DNA from: Kocuria sp.
Lineage (GTDB): Bacteria; Actinomycetota; Actinomycetes; Actinomycetales; Micrococcaceae
Length of the DNA stretch: 64,000 bases
Direction of reading: 5' to 3'
Assembly (NCBI RefSeq): GCF_030538595.1
Contig: NZ_JAUNTS010000014.1
Location: 33,711 to 97,710, forward strand
Part shown: in pieces, positions 19,384 to 28,690 of the stretch
Layout: each line of letters starts with the position of its first letter
How positions within the stretch are numbered: the first letter of the stretch is position 1
Program-made: the position numbers and the translations under genes
The notes under the pieces: generated by a model
Databases searched by the model: none
What the model saw: the letters and a program-made list of their open reading frames with translations, nothing else
What the model was told of the DNA's origin: nothing

Positions 19384-21276
19384 ATGTCCGAAACCGTGAA
19401 CCTTCCGGCCCTCGGTGAATCCGTCACCGAAGGCACCGTGACCCGCTGGCTCAAGGAAGTCGGAGACGAGGTTGCCGTTGACGAACCCCTGGTGGAAGTT
19501 TCTACCGACAAGGTGGACACCGAGGTTCCCTCCCCCGTGGCCGGCGTGATCGAAAAGATCTTGGTCGACGAGGATGAAGACGTTGAAGTCGGTGCACCCC
19601 TGGTGGTCATCGGTGACGGCTCCGGTTCCGGAGACTCCGGTTCCGATTCTGGCGACGCTGATGCTAAGGACGCCCAGGAAGAGTCAGAGGACTCCGCAGA
19701 TTCCGGTGAAGCTGATTCCTCCGCGAGTGATTCCCAGGAGGACCAGCAGGAAACCTCCCAGCAGTCCTCCGACTCCACCCCCAAGAAGTCCTCGGGTGGC
19801 TCCGGGACCGAGGTCACTCTCCCCGCGCTCGGCGAGTCTGTGACCGAAGGCACCGTGACCCGCTGGCTCAAGGAGATCGGCGAAGAGGTTGAGGTTGATG
19901 AACCTCTCCTGGAGGTCTCCACGGACAAGGTGGACACGGAAGTCCCCTCCCCTGTGGCCGGCACGCTGTTGGAGATCAAGGTCCAGGAAGACGAAGACGC
20001 AGAAGTTGGCCAGGTGTTGGCGCTGATCGGTGATGCCGATGCCGCCGGCTCCTCCGATGACTCCCAGGATTCTGCCGATTCGGGTGACTCTGCGGATTCC
20101 GGTGATTCTGCCGACTCCGCCAAGAGTTCCGATGAGGACATTGAGGATGCGGCAGCATCTTCGGCCACTCCGGAGGCCACGGATCAAGCTGCCGAGGAAA
20201 AGTCCTCAGCTTCAGCCAAGGATGACTCCGCCCAGAACGCGCAGAAGGAAGAGACCAAGAAGTCTTCCGAGCCCTCGGGTGAGAAGAAGGACCGGGAGGC
20301 GGCATCGGCGTCGTCGAACTCCGATTCCGGTTCTGAATCCACCACCGCCTATGTGACTCCGTTGGTGCGCAAACTGGCCAAGTCAAAGGGCGTGGACCTG
20401 AGCGCGGTCAAGGGAACCGGTGTTGGCGGACGCATCCGTAAGCAGGATGTGCTGGCCGCCGCAGAATCGGCTCCGGCCTCCTCGGGTGCTGCTCCCGCTG
20501 CCGCACCGGTGGCTGACAACGGTGAGCCCACCACCATCCTGCCGGTTTCCGACAAGCGCGGCACCACGGAGAAGGCTCCGCGCATCCGGATGACCATTGC
20601 CAAGCGCATGCGCGAATCCCTGCAGGAATCTGCGCAGCTCACGCAGGTCACCGAGGTGGACATGACCCGTGTGGCAACGCTGCGCAACAAGGCCAAAAAC
20701 GCGTTCCAGGACAAGCACGGCGCCAAGCTGACTTTCCTGCCGTTCTTTGCCCAGGCTGTTGCGGAGGCTTTGAAAGCCAACCCCGCACTGAACGCCACGT
20801 TCAAGGAAGCCGACAAGGAAGTGGTTTACAACGGCTCGGAGGATCTGGCCATTGCGGTGGACACTCCGCGCGGCCTCCTGGTCCCCGTGATCCGCAATGC
20901 CGGTGACATGCAGCTGCCGGGTCTGGCCTCCTCGATCGCGGATCTTGGAGCACGGGCCAAGGACGGCAGCATCGGCCCCGATGAACTGACCGGCGGCACG
21001 TTCACCATCACGAACATCGGTTCCTTCGGTGCGCTGTTCGACACCCCCATCATCAACCAGCCGCAGGTTGCCATTTTGGGTACGGGAACCATCGTCAAGC
21101 GCCCCATGGTCATTCAGGACGCCGACGGCAATGACGTGATTGCCATTCGCCACATGTGCTACCTGTCGCTGACCTACGATCACCGGATCGTGGACGGTGC
21201 CGACGCCGGACGCTTCCTGCAGACCATGAAGGCCCGTCTGGAAGAAGGCCGGTTTGAAGGGGCACTGGAACTGTGA
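19384..21276 (+). CDS. sucB: 2-oxoacid dehydrogenase E2 (dihydrolipoamide succinyl/acetyltransferase), two lipoyl domains
   Basis: Core acyltransferase of a 2-oxoacid dehydrogenase complex, 630 aa. Two lipoyl domains (about 1-78 and 140-217) are nearly identical; each carries the lipoylation motif STDKVDTEVPS, with lysines K43 and K182. Ser/Asp- and Ser/Glu-rich linkers follow, then an E3-binding domain (YVTPLVRKLAKSKGVDL, about 320-357) and the catalytic domain ending in DHRIVDGADAG with H600 and D604. In actinobacteria such E2 proteins are annotated SucB but may serve pyruvate dehydrogenase as well, so the symbol is family-level. lpd lies upstream and lipB/lipA downstream. Confidence 0.9.
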   Translation: MSETVNLPALGESVTEGTVTRWLKEVGDEVAVDEPLVEVSTDKVDTEVPSPVAGVIEKILVDEDEDVEVGAPLVVIGDGSGSGDSGSDSGDADAKDAQEESEDSADSGEADSSASDSQEDQQETSQQSSDSTPKKSSGGSGTEVTLPALGESVTEGTVTRWLKEIGEEVEVDEPLLEVSTDKVDTEVPSPVAGTLLEIKVQEDEDAEVGQVLALIGDADAAGSSDDSQDSADSGDSADSGDSADSAKSSDEDIEDAAASSATPEATDQAAEEKSSASAKDDSAQNAQKEETKKSSEPSGEKKDREAASASSNSDSGSESTTAYVTPLVRKLAKSKGVDLSAVKGTGVGGRIRKQDVLAAAESAPASSGAAPAAAPVADNGEPTTILPVSDKRGTTEKAPRIRMTIAKRMRESLQESAQLTQVTEVDMTRVATLRNKAKNAFQDKHGAKLTFLPFFAQAVAEALKANPALNATFKEADKEVVYNGSEDLAIAVDTPRGLLVPVIRNAGDMQLPGLASSIADLGARAKDGSIGPDELTGGTFTITNIGSFGALFDTPIINQPQVAILGTGTIVKRPMVIQDADGNDVIAIRHMCYLSLTYDHRIVDGADAGRFLQTMKARLEEGRFEGALEL

Positions 21277-21362
21277 TGTGACGGGGATTCGCCGCACGCG
21301 CAACTGCAACCGCAGTTGAAGTAGGCGGTTCCCTGTCAGCACGGTGTTGCGTTGCTCACCCC

Positions 21363-21407
21363 AGCGGTGGCGCGTTGTGAGGAATCACAGCGCGCCACCG
21401 CTCTTTA
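21363..21407 (+). terminator. sucB terminator
   Basis: An 18-bp stem with one G-U pair (AGCGGTGGCGCGTTGTGA with TCACAGCGCGCCACCGCT) and a GGAA tetraloop, followed by CTTTAG. It directly precedes the promoter of the next gene. Confidence 0.8.
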
Positions 21408-21408
21408 G

Positions 21409-21414
21409 TAGGCT
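21409..21414 (+). promoter_or_regulatory. -10 element of a leaderless promoter
   Basis: TAGGCT is followed by 7 nt and then the ATG at 21422, with no Shine-Dalgarno between. Transcription would start at or next to the start codon. Confidence 0.55.
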
Positions 21415-21421
21415 GAAAAAC

Positions 21422-21772
21422 ATGGATTTTGTGCATTCTCTGCTTGTTCTGATTCACCTCTTTGGTGCCGCGGTGATCATCGGCACCTGGATCGCCACCT
21501 TCAAGAAGCCCACCGTCACCGGGTGGCAGTTCGGCGCAGCCATCGCCATGCTGGTCTCCGGCCTGCTGCTGGTCACCCTCAATGAGTTCAACCCGGACGT
21601 GACCGTCAACCACGCCAAGGTGGGGGTCAAGTTGATCCTGGCTCTCGGTGTGTTCGTGGCGGCTCTGATTGGTTGGCGCAAGCAGCGCAAGGGTGAGCCC
21701 GTCTCCACCGGCTTGGCGCACGGCACCGGCGGCACCGCTTTGATTGCCATGATTGTGGCAGTCATGTGGTGA
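21422..21772 (+). CDS. Small four-helix membrane protein, unknown function
   Basis: A 116-residue integral membrane protein with four predicted helices: the N-terminal LLVLIHLFGAAVIIGTWIA, a second near residues 38-52, LILALGVFVAALIGW, and a C-terminal GTALIAMIVAVMW. The family is not recognised with certainty. The frame is open from 21344, but that stretch is the sucB terminator. The ATG at 21422 fits a leaderless transcript from TAGGCT. It is conserved in position between sucB and lipB only by my recollection of related genomes. Confidence 0.7.
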   Translation: MDFVHSLLVLIHLFGAAVIIGTWIATFKKPTVTGWQFGAAIAMLVSGLLLVTLNEFNPDVTVNHAKVGVKLILALGVFVAALIGWRKQRKGEPVSTGLAHGTGGTALIAMIVAVMW

Positions 21773-21813
21773 CTCACGGCCTTTGACCTTCGGTCCTGTA
21801 CGGACCGCACCTT

Positions 21814-21863
21814 CAACCGCGGTAAACCGTTCTCCCCTCCAGGGGGTCGGTTCACCGCGGTTG
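21814..21863. terminator. Bidirectional terminator between convergent genes
   Basis: CAACCGCGGT and ACCGCGGTTG form the outer 10 bp, and ACCG/CGGT plus CCCCT/GGGGG extend it inward. It lies after the small membrane gene and overlaps the last codons of the minus-strand pseudokinase gene. A smaller hairpin, CGGTCC-tgta-GGACCG, is just before it at about 21791. Confidence 0.6.
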
Positions 21864-23597
21864 TACTGTCTCCAGCCGCCATCCCTGATCGGTGAGAACC
21901 AGCGTGAACTCGGCCCGTTGTTCGGCGGGTTGACCTTCCGCCACACCGGCCGCGCTGACCGTGGCCATCAAACGCGCCTGGGTGTCCGTGGACTCCACCA
22001 CCTGCGGGGTGTCTTGGAGCTGCATGGTCAGCTCGGAAAATGCGTGATCACCTTGCGCGGGATCAGCTTCCACCGTCTCCAGAGTTCGCCGGTCCGCCTC
22101 CAGTGCCGGTGATCCTTGGGTGTAAATGGCACTCAGCGCCTCCGGATCATCGTCCCTGAAAGCCTGCACCCTTGCCGCAATCAGCTCGCCCAAAGCAGCC
22201 TCGGGAGAATTGGAGTCTGGGCTGCTGGTACCAGCAGGCGGGGCGGCAACATTCGTTTCCCCAGCTGAACTTTCCGTCACTCCACCATCTTGCTGGTTCT
22301 GCGCCACCTGCAGGTCGGCATCCGTTCGGGACTCCGGCCACAAGGTCCAGACGGCCGTTGCACCCCCTGACACCACCAGTGCGGCCGCCAGGACCAGTAC
22401 CAGACCTGGGCGGCGCCGCGCCGCTGTGTCCTCCCATTCCGTTGCACCCCAAGGACGCCCACCAGCTGCCCGGCCTGTCAACGCAGTACTTTCAGCCCCG
22501 GCATGGCGGCGGCCACCGCGGGCCGCCTCACTCCCTGTCTGGTTCAGCCTGGACCCGTGACCACGTGCGTCGGCCTGTCCATCGGCTGATCTTCTTTGAC
22601 CGCGGTCCCACCCGGCTTCATGGGCCTCCGATTCATGGGCTTCTCCGCGTAAGACGGCGAGCACCCGCTGCGCGGACCCGGACCCGGCGTCGTCATCGCG
22701 CTGCGCCTGGACCTGCGCCGAGGACTGGACCTGCGACTGGGATTGGGGCTGAGTCAGGCCCTCCGAATCCATGAGTTCCAGAGACTCCGTGTCGGCCTCT
22801 TCCTGACCGGGAAAGTCGCCGTCGTTCGGCTGCACCTGACCCCGTCCCTCCAAGGTCTCCGCCAGGTGCCGTGCCTGTTCCCCCGGCGGGTTTGCACCGA
22901 CGCCATTGGGCACCGTGACCGCTTGCCCGCTGGCAGGCAGGTGATCAAGCAGCTCATCCAGAGCATCCAGAGCCTCCCCCGGCAAGGTGGGACACACCGA
23001 CCGCAGGGGTGCACGTACCCGCCCCGCCACTGGACGGCGGCCGGTGAGCACTGTGGCGGCAGCAGCGGCCACCATGATCAAATCCCCCTGCACCTCCTGA
23101 TCTTGGGCACCGGGGGTGAACCTCCGAACACCAGAATCCGGGCTCAGCAGCAGCCGCCATTGTTCCGGTGTTCCGTCATGGCTGATCACATCCCGCAGTG
23201 ACAATCGACGCAGGGTCAGCCCGTGATCATGCAGAACACCTACGGCCCGCAGGGCTTGAGCCATGACCGGCAACACCTGCGCCTGGACTGCCCCGCCCTC
23301 CTGCCCGATCAGTGCCGCAAAGCTGCGCTGTGGGAGGTCGTCGTAGAGCAGCCAGGCGGATTCGTCGTCGTCAACAACGGCCCGCGGCGGAGCCAGACAG
23401 GCGTCATCTGCGGCAGCCAGGGTGGCGACGACGTCGTTCCACTCCGTGATTGCCCCGCCACCTGCGGGCAGGGGCAACAGCACATGAGTGCTGCCGCTGA
23501 CGGGCTCGGTCACGCGGCGACCGCGCTGTGCCCAGGGCCCACGGTCTCCGTAGTCGTGGATGCTTGCCGGCGGAGTAAATGGCTGCCAGGTGTTCAT
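21852..23597 (-). CDS. Membrane-anchored protein-kinase-like (pseudokinase) protein
   Basis: A 581-residue protein. The N-terminal 230 residues have the outline of a Ser/Thr kinase fold (a helical [20 protein letters not shown] where an active kinase has HRDLKPxN), but no HRD, DFG or P-loop triad is recognisable, so it is probably catalytically dead. A long Gln/Ser/Asp-rich linker leads to one transmembrane helix ([19 protein letters not shown], about 397-416). After it comes an extracytoplasmic Ala/Pro/Ser linker and a C-terminal 110-residue domain resembling NTF2-like folds. The topology suggests a receptor or scaffold spanning the membrane. It is divergent from lipB. Confidence 0.6.
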   Translation of the reverse strand: MNTWQPFTPPASIHDYGDRGPWAQRGRRVTEPVSGSTHVLLPLPAGGGAITEWNDVVATLAAADDACLAPPRAVVDDDESAWLLYDDLPQRSFAALIGQEGGAVQAQVLPVMAQALRAVGVLHDHGLTLRRLSLRDVISHDGTPEQWRLLLSPDSGVRRFTPGAQDQEVQGDLIMVAAAAATVLTGRRPVAGRVRAPLRSVCPTLPGEALDALDELLDHLPASGQAVTVPNGVGANPPGEQARHLAETLEGRGQVQPNDGDFPGQEEADTESLELMDSEGLTQPQSQSQVQSSAQVQAQRDDDAGSGSAQRVLAVLRGEAHESEAHEAGWDRGQRRSADGQADARGHGSRLNQTGSEAARGGRRHAGAESTALTGRAAGGRPWGATEWEDTAARRRPGLVLVLAAALVVSGGATAVWTLWPESRTDADLQVAQNQQDGGVTESSAGETNVAAPPAGTSSPDSNSPEAALGELIAARVQAFRDDDPEALSAIYTQGSPALEADRRTLETVEADPAQGDHAFSELTMQLQDTPQVVESTDTQARLMATVSAAGVAEGQPAEQRAEFTLVLTDQGWRLETVQPR

Positions 23598-23659
23598 CTC
23601 TCTAGCATGCTGCCCGCGAACGGGTCAGATGGAGTTATCCACAGGGCGAATTCGCCGCG

Positions 23660-23665
23660 TATGGT
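23660..23665 (+). promoter_or_regulatory. -10 element of leaderless lipB promoter
   Basis: TATGGT is followed by 7 nt and the lipB ATG at 23673. An upstream in-frame ATG at 23661 overlaps this hexamer. Confidence 0.45.
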
Positions 23666-23672
23666 GGAGCGC

Positions 23673-24410
23673 ATGTCTCTGTCCTTTGAACGCCTGGGGA
23701 TGGCACCAGATTTGGTGCCCTACCGTCCCGCGCTGGAATTGCAGAAGACCGTGCACCAAGAAGTGGTGTCAGGCATACGCGGGAACACCGTTCTGATGGT
23801 GGAGCACGAACCCGTTTACACGGCGGGACGCCGGGCCGCTGCGGAGGAATACCCCACCGATGGCACCGAGGTGGTGGAGGTCGGCCGGGGTGGCAAAATC
23901 ACGTGGCACGGCCCGGGCCAGCTGGTGGCGTATCCCATCATGCGCCTGCCAACACCCATTGACGTTGTGAAGTTTGTGCGCGTCATGGAGCAGTTGGTGA
24001 TTGATGTTCTGGCCGAATTCGGGCTCCGGGCGGTGACGGTCGAAGGCCGTTCAGGGGCATGGATTCCAGCCGACCACCAAGGTGGAGCACGCAAGATCTC
24101 CGCCATAGGCGTGCAAGTTTCGCGGCGCACCACCATGCACGGCATCGCCTTGAACTGCAGTAATGACCTTGCCCCGTTCGGTGGCTTCATCCCCTGTGGA
24201 ATCTCGGATGCCGGAGTGAGCTCCATCAGCCGTGAACTGGGGAGGAATGTTGAGCCATCCGATGTGGTTGAGGTGATGACCCGTCATTTTGTGGCCCGTG
24301 AAGCCGAACTGTGCGCTGTAGCCGAGACCCCGGCCGATCAGCCATCGCTACCGTGGCCACCTGCCGCACCGCCAACCAGCATCAGCACCACATCAGGAGT
24401 TCGCCGATGA
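23673..24410 (+). CDS. lipB: Octanoyl-ACP:protein N-octanoyltransferase
   Basis: Moves octanoate from acyl carrier protein to the lipoyl-domain lysine, the first step of lipoate synthesis, 245 aa. Signature [17 protein letters not shown] is at about residues 72-88, the catalytic Lys is in ARKISAIGV (K141), and the catalytic Cys in GFIPCGI (C175). The C-terminal 30 residues are a Pro/Ala-rich tail. The start at 23673 matches where LipB proteins begin. Its stop overlaps the lipA start (ATGA), so the two enzymes are coupled. The probable substrates are the E2 lipoyl domains encoded just upstream. Confidence 0.92.
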   Translation: MSLSFERLGMAPDLVPYRPALELQKTVHQEVVSGIRGNTVLMVEHEPVYTAGRRAAAEEYPTDGTEVVEVGRGGKITWHGPGQLVAYPIMRLPTPIDVVKFVRVMEQLVIDVLAEFGLRAVTVEGRSGAWIPADHQGGARKISAIGVQVSRRTTMHGIALNCSNDLAPFGGFIPCGISDAGVSSISRELGRNVEPSDVVEVMTRHFVAREAELCAVAETPADQPSLPWPPAAPPTSISTTSGVRR

Positions 24411-25417
24411 CCATTGCACCCGAAGGCCGCCGACTGCTGCGCGTGGAGGCCCGCAATGCCGAGGTCCCCATTGAGAAGAAGCCCAACTGGCTCAAAAACA
24501 CCGCGCACATGGGGCCCGAATACACCAAGCTGAAGTCCATGGCCCGCGGCAAGGGTTTGCACACGGTGTGTGAAGAAGCCGGGTGCCCCAACATTTACGA
24601 GTGTTGGGAGGACAAGGAGGCTTCATTCCTGATCGGCGGGTCCGTCTGCACGCGGCGCTGCGATTTCTGTGACATCGCCACCGGCCGCCCCGAGCCGATC
24701 GACCGTGACGAGCCCCGCAAGGTTGCCGAGTCCGTCCGGGACCTCGATCTGCGTTACGCCACGGTCACCGGTGTTGCCCGCGATGACTTTGAGGACGGCG
24801 CAGCCTGGCTCTACGCGGACACCATCCGCGCTATCCATGAGATCTCCCCCAGCACGGGCGTGGAGATCCTGATCCCTGACTTCAAAGGCAGGCCGGAATC
24901 CCTGCAGATGGTGGTGGATGCCCAGCCGGAGGTCTTTGCACACAACCTGGAGACCGTTCCGCGCATCTTCAAGCAGATCCGTCCGGCTTTCACCTATGAA
25001 CGCTCCCTGGATGTGCTCAGCTACGGCAAGGACCGCGGTCTGATCACCAAATCCAACCTGATCTTGGGGATGGGGGAAACGGACGAGGAAATCTACGAGG
25101 CCCTGTGCGATCTTCACGACGCCGGCTGTGACATCATCACCCTCACCCAGTACCTCCGGCCCTCCAAGCTCTTCCATCCCATCGACCGTTGGGTCAAGCC
25201 CGAACAGTTTGTGGAGTACGCCAAGCTGGCTGAAGAAATCGGTTTCCTGGGTGTGATGTCCGGGCCCATGGTGCGCTCTTCCTACCGCTCCGGCCGTTTG
25301 TGGGCGCGCGCCATGAACAAGCTCGGGCGTGAGATCCCGGCCAACCTGGCCCACATCACGGATGAAGGTTCCACCGCGCAGGAGGCCTCCAGCTTGATCG
25401 CCAAGTTGGGCCGCTGA
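24407..25417 (+). CDS. lipA: Lipoyl synthase
   Basis: Radical-SAM enzyme inserting two sulfurs into protein-bound octanoyl groups, 336 aa. The auxiliary iron-sulfur cluster motif [12 protein letters not shown] gives C55, C60 and C66. The radical-SAM motif CTRRCDFC gives C81, C85 and C88, and the C-terminal RSSYRSG supplies the conserved Ser ligand. The ATG at 24407 overlaps the lipB stop, with AGGAG eight bases upstream; an earlier in-frame start at 24311 lies inside lipB and is not favoured. Confidence 0.95.
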   Translation: MTIAPEGRRLLRVEARNAEVPIEKKPNWLKNTAHMGPEYTKLKSMARGKGLHTVCEEAGCPNIYECWEDKEASFLIGGSVCTRRCDFCDIATGRPEPIDRDEPRKVAESVRDLDLRYATVTGVARDDFEDGAAWLYADTIRAIHEISPSTGVEILIPDFKGRPESLQMVVDAQPEVFAHNLETVPRIFKQIRPAFTYERSLDVLSYGKDRGLITKSNLILGMGETDEEIYEALCDLHDAGCDIITLTQYLRPSKLFHPIDRWVKPEQFVEYAKLAEEIGFLGVMSGPMVRSSYRSGRLWARAMNKLGREIPANLAHITDEGSTAQEASSLIAKLGR

Positions 25418-25442
25418 ACGCGCTGTCTGCCAACCCGGTGTA

Positions 25443-25479
25443 CCTGCCCGTCCGTACCGAGTGGGTGGTACCGGGCAGG
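25443..25479. terminator. lipA terminator hairpin
   Basis: CCTGCCCG-tcc-GTACC pairs with GGTACCGGGCAGG, with a 3-nt bulge, 25 bases after the lipA stop. There is no clear U-run. A TAGAAT -10-like hexamer follows at 25498 for the next gene. Confidence 0.6.
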
Positions 25480-25611
25480 GACCACCTGGCGAACCGCTAG
25501 AATGGTGGCGCTGACGGGCCAATGGCGCCCCGGAGCACCACCTGCCGCATCATAACCACGGTTGTGTGCGGCACCATGACCTACCCCTGATTACGACCAC
25601 GAGGTTTCACC

Positions 25612-26394
25612 GTGTCCCCTTCCACCTCCGCGGGCTCCAACCGGCCCACCAACGACGCCAAGTCCACACGGGCAGCGGCCAGGGAGCAAAAGCGAGAGGA
25701 AAAGGCCCGCAAAAAGGCGGCCAAGGGCCCCGGCTACATCGCGCAGATGAAGCAGGTCTACAAGATCACCAAGGAGCATGACTCCAACATCACGCTCAAG
25801 TTGGTGGCTATCGCCTTGGGCATCCTGGTGCTCTTCTTGCTGCTGGGCCTGCTGCTCAACAACTGGATCACGTGGCTGCTCATCGGTATTCCGTTTGCCG
25901 TCCTGGCCGCCATCTACTTCCTCTCCCGCCGGGCCGAAAAGGCCGCGTTTGCGCGGATCGAGGACCAGCCCGGCGCCGCCGGGGCTGCCCTGTCCACGTT
26001 GCGTCGCGGGTGGATCGTGGAGCAGGAGCCGGTGCAGATTGACCCGCGCTCCCGCGATCTGGTGTATCGCGCAGTGGGGCGTCCCGGCGTCGTTCTGATC
26101 ACCGAAGGCCCCACGGGGCGAGTCAAGAAGCTGGTGAGCAAGGAACGACGTCGTATCGGTCCCATGATCCAGAACGTGCCGATCCACGTGATCCACGCGG
26201 GCAACAAGGAGGACCAGGTGGCGCTGTCCCAGATTGCCAAGCGGATGAAGAAGCTGGACAAGGCGCTGACCCGTGAAGAGGTCAACAAGGTTTACAAGCG
26301 GATCTCCACCTTGCGCAACAATGCGCTACCGATCCCCAAGGGCATTGACCCCATGCGGGCCCGCCCGGACCGCAAGGCAATGCGCGGCCGCTAA
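25612..26394 (+). CDS. DUF4191 membrane protein
   Basis: A 260-residue protein with a Lys/Ala/Glu-rich cytoplasmic N-terminus (about 1-45). Two close transmembrane helices follow, VAIALGILVLFLLLGLLL and a second near 85-105, and then a soluble C-terminal domain with RDLVYRAVGRPGVVLITEG near 145-165. It is a DUF4191 family member; these are actinobacterial and habitually follow lipA. The function is unknown. The GTG start has GAGG seven bases upstream and a putative promoter at TAGAAT (25498). Confidence 0.82.
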   Translation: MSPSTSAGSNRPTNDAKSTRAAAREQKREEKARKKAAKGPGYIAQMKQVYKITKEHDSNITLKLVAIALGILVLFLLLGLLLNNWITWLLIGIPFAVLAAIYFLSRRAEKAAFARIEDQPGAAGAALSTLRRGWIVEQEPVQIDPRSRDLVYRAVGRPGVVLITEGPTGRVKKLVSKERRRIGPMIQNVPIHVIHAGNKEDQVALSQIAKRMKKLDKALTREEVNKVYKRISTLRNNALPIPKGIDPMRARPDRKAMRGR

Positions 26395-26404
26395 CCCCAC
26401 CCCC

Positions 26405-26475
26405 ACTCCGCCGAAAACATGGTTTGACCTAATTTCAGGCCCGGATTTCCCAAGAATCCATGTTTTCGGCGGAGT
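26405..26475. repeat. Long hairpin, CTCCGCCGA group, between convergent genes
   Basis: The arms ACTCCGCCGAAAACATGG and CCATGTTTTCGGCGGAGT pair perfectly over 18 bp around a 35-nt loop. It lies 10 bases after the DUF4191 stop, and its right arm touches the RDD stop codon. The left arm plus the next bases (GGTTTGACC) closely match the left arm of the hairpin at 40655. Confidence 0.8.
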
Positions 26476-26915
26476 TAGCGGGTTTTGACCAGGATGGTGC
26501 CCACCGCGCGATCCTGCAGCCCGCGTTGGTCCGCATCCATGATCAGCGCCGGAATCACCGGGACGATCAATGCGGTCCGCACCAATCCCCGCCACAACCC
26601 GGGCGCATATCCGTCCATGGTTTGCACCTGCATGCCCAGCAGGAAATGCCCCAAGCTGTGTCCGGTGAACCCCACGGCAACGCCCGTCAGACCGAACCAA
26701 ATCCAGATGGTCACCAGATTCTGCAGGTCATACGGCACCAGAAGAGCAGCAAGCCCCAAGGCCACGAGCCAGTCGATCAGGATGGCCAACAGCCGCGGCC
26801 CAAAACGTGCCACCGACCCCGGCCCACTGTCCGGGCGGCCCAGACGTTGCCCCGGATACTGCTGTGCGGGCGGAGGGCCATCGAGCCAGCTGCCAAGATC
26901 GTCACGATTGATCAT
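26475..26915 (-). CDS. RDD family membrane protein
   Basis: A 146-residue protein with three hydrophobic segments and the RDD signature: RFGPRLLAILIDWLVALGL has the conserved Arg and Asp (about 37-55), and GHSLGHFLLGMQVQ the later motif. RDD proteins are small membrane proteins of mostly unknown role. The transcript is probably leaderless: TAGGCT (26922-26927 on the minus strand) is 6 nt from the ATG and there is no Shine-Dalgarno. It is divergent from glnA. Confidence 0.8.
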   Translation of the reverse strand: MINRDDLGSWLDGPPPAQQYPGQRLGRPDSGPGSVARFGPRLLAILIDWLVALGLAALLVPYDLQNLVTIWIWFGLTGVAVGFTGHSLGHFLLGMQVQTMDGYAPGLWRGLVRTALIVPVIPALIMDADQRGLQDRAVGTILVKTR

Positions 26916-27008
26916 GACGCCAGCCTATCCACAGCATTCGTGCCCGTAGCTTTGCTGCATTCCGCGTGGTCACGTGCGCCGCACCACACCGGCGTGAAAA
27001 GGTGGTGT

Positions 27009-27046
27009 GTAACCCGCGCGAAACATGAGAGACACGACCGGGCAAC
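27009..27046 (+). promoter_or_regulatory. GlnR-type nitrogen-control box upstream of glnA
   Basis: GTAAC-n6-GAAAC-n6-GACAC-n6-GCAAC occurs with exact 6-bp spacers, matching the actinobacterial GlnR consensus (gTnAC-n6-GaAAC-n6, repeated twice). The first half is perfect; the second has one substitution in each element. It ends 97 bases before the glnA start codon, a normal place for an operator controlling glutamine synthetase by nitrogen supply. Confidence 0.7.
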
Positions 27047-27143
27047 GGCCCGTGCGTAGCGTGGATTGCGCCCCAAGGGTACCGGTTCTGGTGGCAGGTT
27101 GCCCCGGTGCGGTGAGGACCCGCAGATCAAAAGGAGTACGTCA

Positions 27144-28568
27144 GTGTTCAAGACACCCGAAGAAGTCCTGGCCTTCATCAAGGAAGAAGAAGTCGTCTTC
27201 GTGGACATTCGCTTCACCGATCTTCCCGGCGTGCAGCAGCACTTCAACCTGCCGGCCAAGGCTGTGGATGATGACTTCTTTGAAGACGGTCAGTTGTTCG
27301 ACGGTTCATCAATCCGCGGTTTTCAGGGCATTGCCGAATCAGACATGCAGCTGATCCCGGACATCGCCACCACTTACGTGGACCCCTTCCGCGCGGAGAA
27401 GACCCTGGTGGTGACCTGCTCGATCGTGAACCCGCGTACCGGTGAGCCCTATCACCGCGACCCCCGCGGCGTGGCCGAGCGGGCCGAAGCCTACATGGCT
27501 TCCACCGGCATTGCCGATATTGCCAACTTTGCCTCTGAGGCCGAGTTCTTCATCTTCGAGGACGTCCGTTACGACGTTCAGCCGCAGGGCTCCTTCTACG
27601 CCGTGGACTCCGATGAAGCCATCTGGAACTCCGGGCGCAAGGAAGAAGGCGGCAACCTGGGTAACAAGACCGCCACCAAGGGTGGCTACTTCCCGGTCTC
27701 CCCCGTGGACAAGCAAGCTGACCTGCGTGACGCCATCTGCGTGGCCCTGGATGACGTTGGCTTGGAAGTTGAGCGCTCCCACCATGAGGTGGGCGGTCCC
27801 GGCCAGGCGGAGATCAACTATCGCTTCAACACGCTCTCCCACGCCGCCGATGACCTCCAGAAGTTCAAGTACGTGGTCAAGAACACCGCGGACATGTTCG
27901 GCAAGTCCGCCACGTTCATGCCCAAGCCGATCTTCAACGACAACGGCTCCGGCATGCACTGCCACCAGTCCCTGTGGAAGGGCGGCGAGCCCCTGTTCTA
28001 CGACGAAAAGGGCTACGCAGGTCTCTCCGACCTTGCGCGCTGGTACATCGGTGGTCTGTTGGAGCACTCGTCCGCTGTGCTGGCCTTCACCAACCCGACC
28101 GTGAACTCCTACAAGCGCCTGGTCAAGGGTTTTGAGGCCCCCGTCAACATGGTGTACTCGCAGGGCAACCGCTCCGCCGGTATCCGCATTCCGATTACGG
28201 GCACCAACCCCAAGGCCAAGCGCCTGGAGTTCCGCGCACCGGATCCCTCCTGCAACCCGTACTTGGCCTTTGCCGCCCAGCTGATGGCCGGCCTGGATGG
28301 CATCCGCAACCGCATTGAGCCCGCGGACCCCATTGACAAGGACCTCTACGAACTGCCTCCGGAGGAGGCCAAGGACATCAAGAAGGCCCCCGGCACGCTG
28401 GATGAGGCGCTGGATGCCCTGGAGCAGGACCACGAGTTCCTGCTGGCTGGTGACGTGTTCACCGAGGACCTGATTGAAACCTGGATCTCCTACAAGCGGG
28501 AGAACGAACTGCTTCCGCTCTCCGTGGTCCCGCACCCCATGGAGTTCGCCCTGTACTACGGCGTCTGA
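27144..28568 (+). CDS. glnA: Glutamine synthetase type I
   Basis: Makes glutamine from glutamate, ammonia and ATP, 474 aa, the central nitrogen-assimilation enzyme; the family forms dodecamers. Seen are the N-terminal beta-grasp part with DGSSIRGF, the ATP/metal motif with [14 protein letters not shown] near 270, the NRSAGIRIP segment near 345, and the adenylylation loop [10 protein letters not shown] with Tyr402, so it is a regulated GSI-beta type enzyme. The GTG at 27144 has AAGGAG seven bases upstream; the frame is open further upstream without support. A strong terminator follows. Confidence 0.96.
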   Translation: MFKTPEEVLAFIKEEEVVFVDIRFTDLPGVQQHFNLPAKAVDDDFFEDGQLFDGSSIRGFQGIAESDMQLIPDIATTYVDPFRAEKTLVVTCSIVNPRTGEPYHRDPRGVAERAEAYMASTGIADIANFASEAEFFIFEDVRYDVQPQGSFYAVDSDEAIWNSGRKEEGGNLGNKTATKGGYFPVSPVDKQADLRDAICVALDDVGLEVERSHHEVGGPGQAEINYRFNTLSHAADDLQKFKYVVKNTADMFGKSATFMPKPIFNDNGSGMHCHQSLWKGGEPLFYDEKGYAGLSDLARWYIGGLLEHSSAVLAFTNPTVNSYKRLVKGFEAPVNMVYSQGNRSAGIRIPITGTNPKAKRLEFRAPDPSCNPYLAFAAQLMAGLDGIRNRIEPADPIDKDLYELPPEEAKDIKKAPGTLDEALDALEQDHEFLLAGDVFTEDLIETWISYKRENELLPLSVVPHPMEFALYYGV

Positions 28569-28586
28569 GCCTGGAAACATGGCCGT

Positions 28587-28627
28587 TCTGGGAGTAAAAG
28601 TGACAGTGAGTCGCTTTTACTCCCAGA
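28587..28627. terminator. glnA terminator hairpin
   Basis: TCTGGGAGTAAAAGTGAC pairs with GTCGCTTTTACTCCCAGA, an 18-bp stem with one G-U pair and an AGTGA loop, 19 bases after the glnA stop. It separates glnA from alsD. Confidence 0.75.
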
Positions 28628-28690
28628 CGCGTCTCCGGCCACTTTTTCACACCCCACTGACGACGACGCCCCATCCGAAAGGACATCCCC

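Noticed and set aside
27339..28580. A 413-codon minus-strand frame opposite glnA
   Set aside because: Mirror image of the strongly biased glnA codons; no homology seen.
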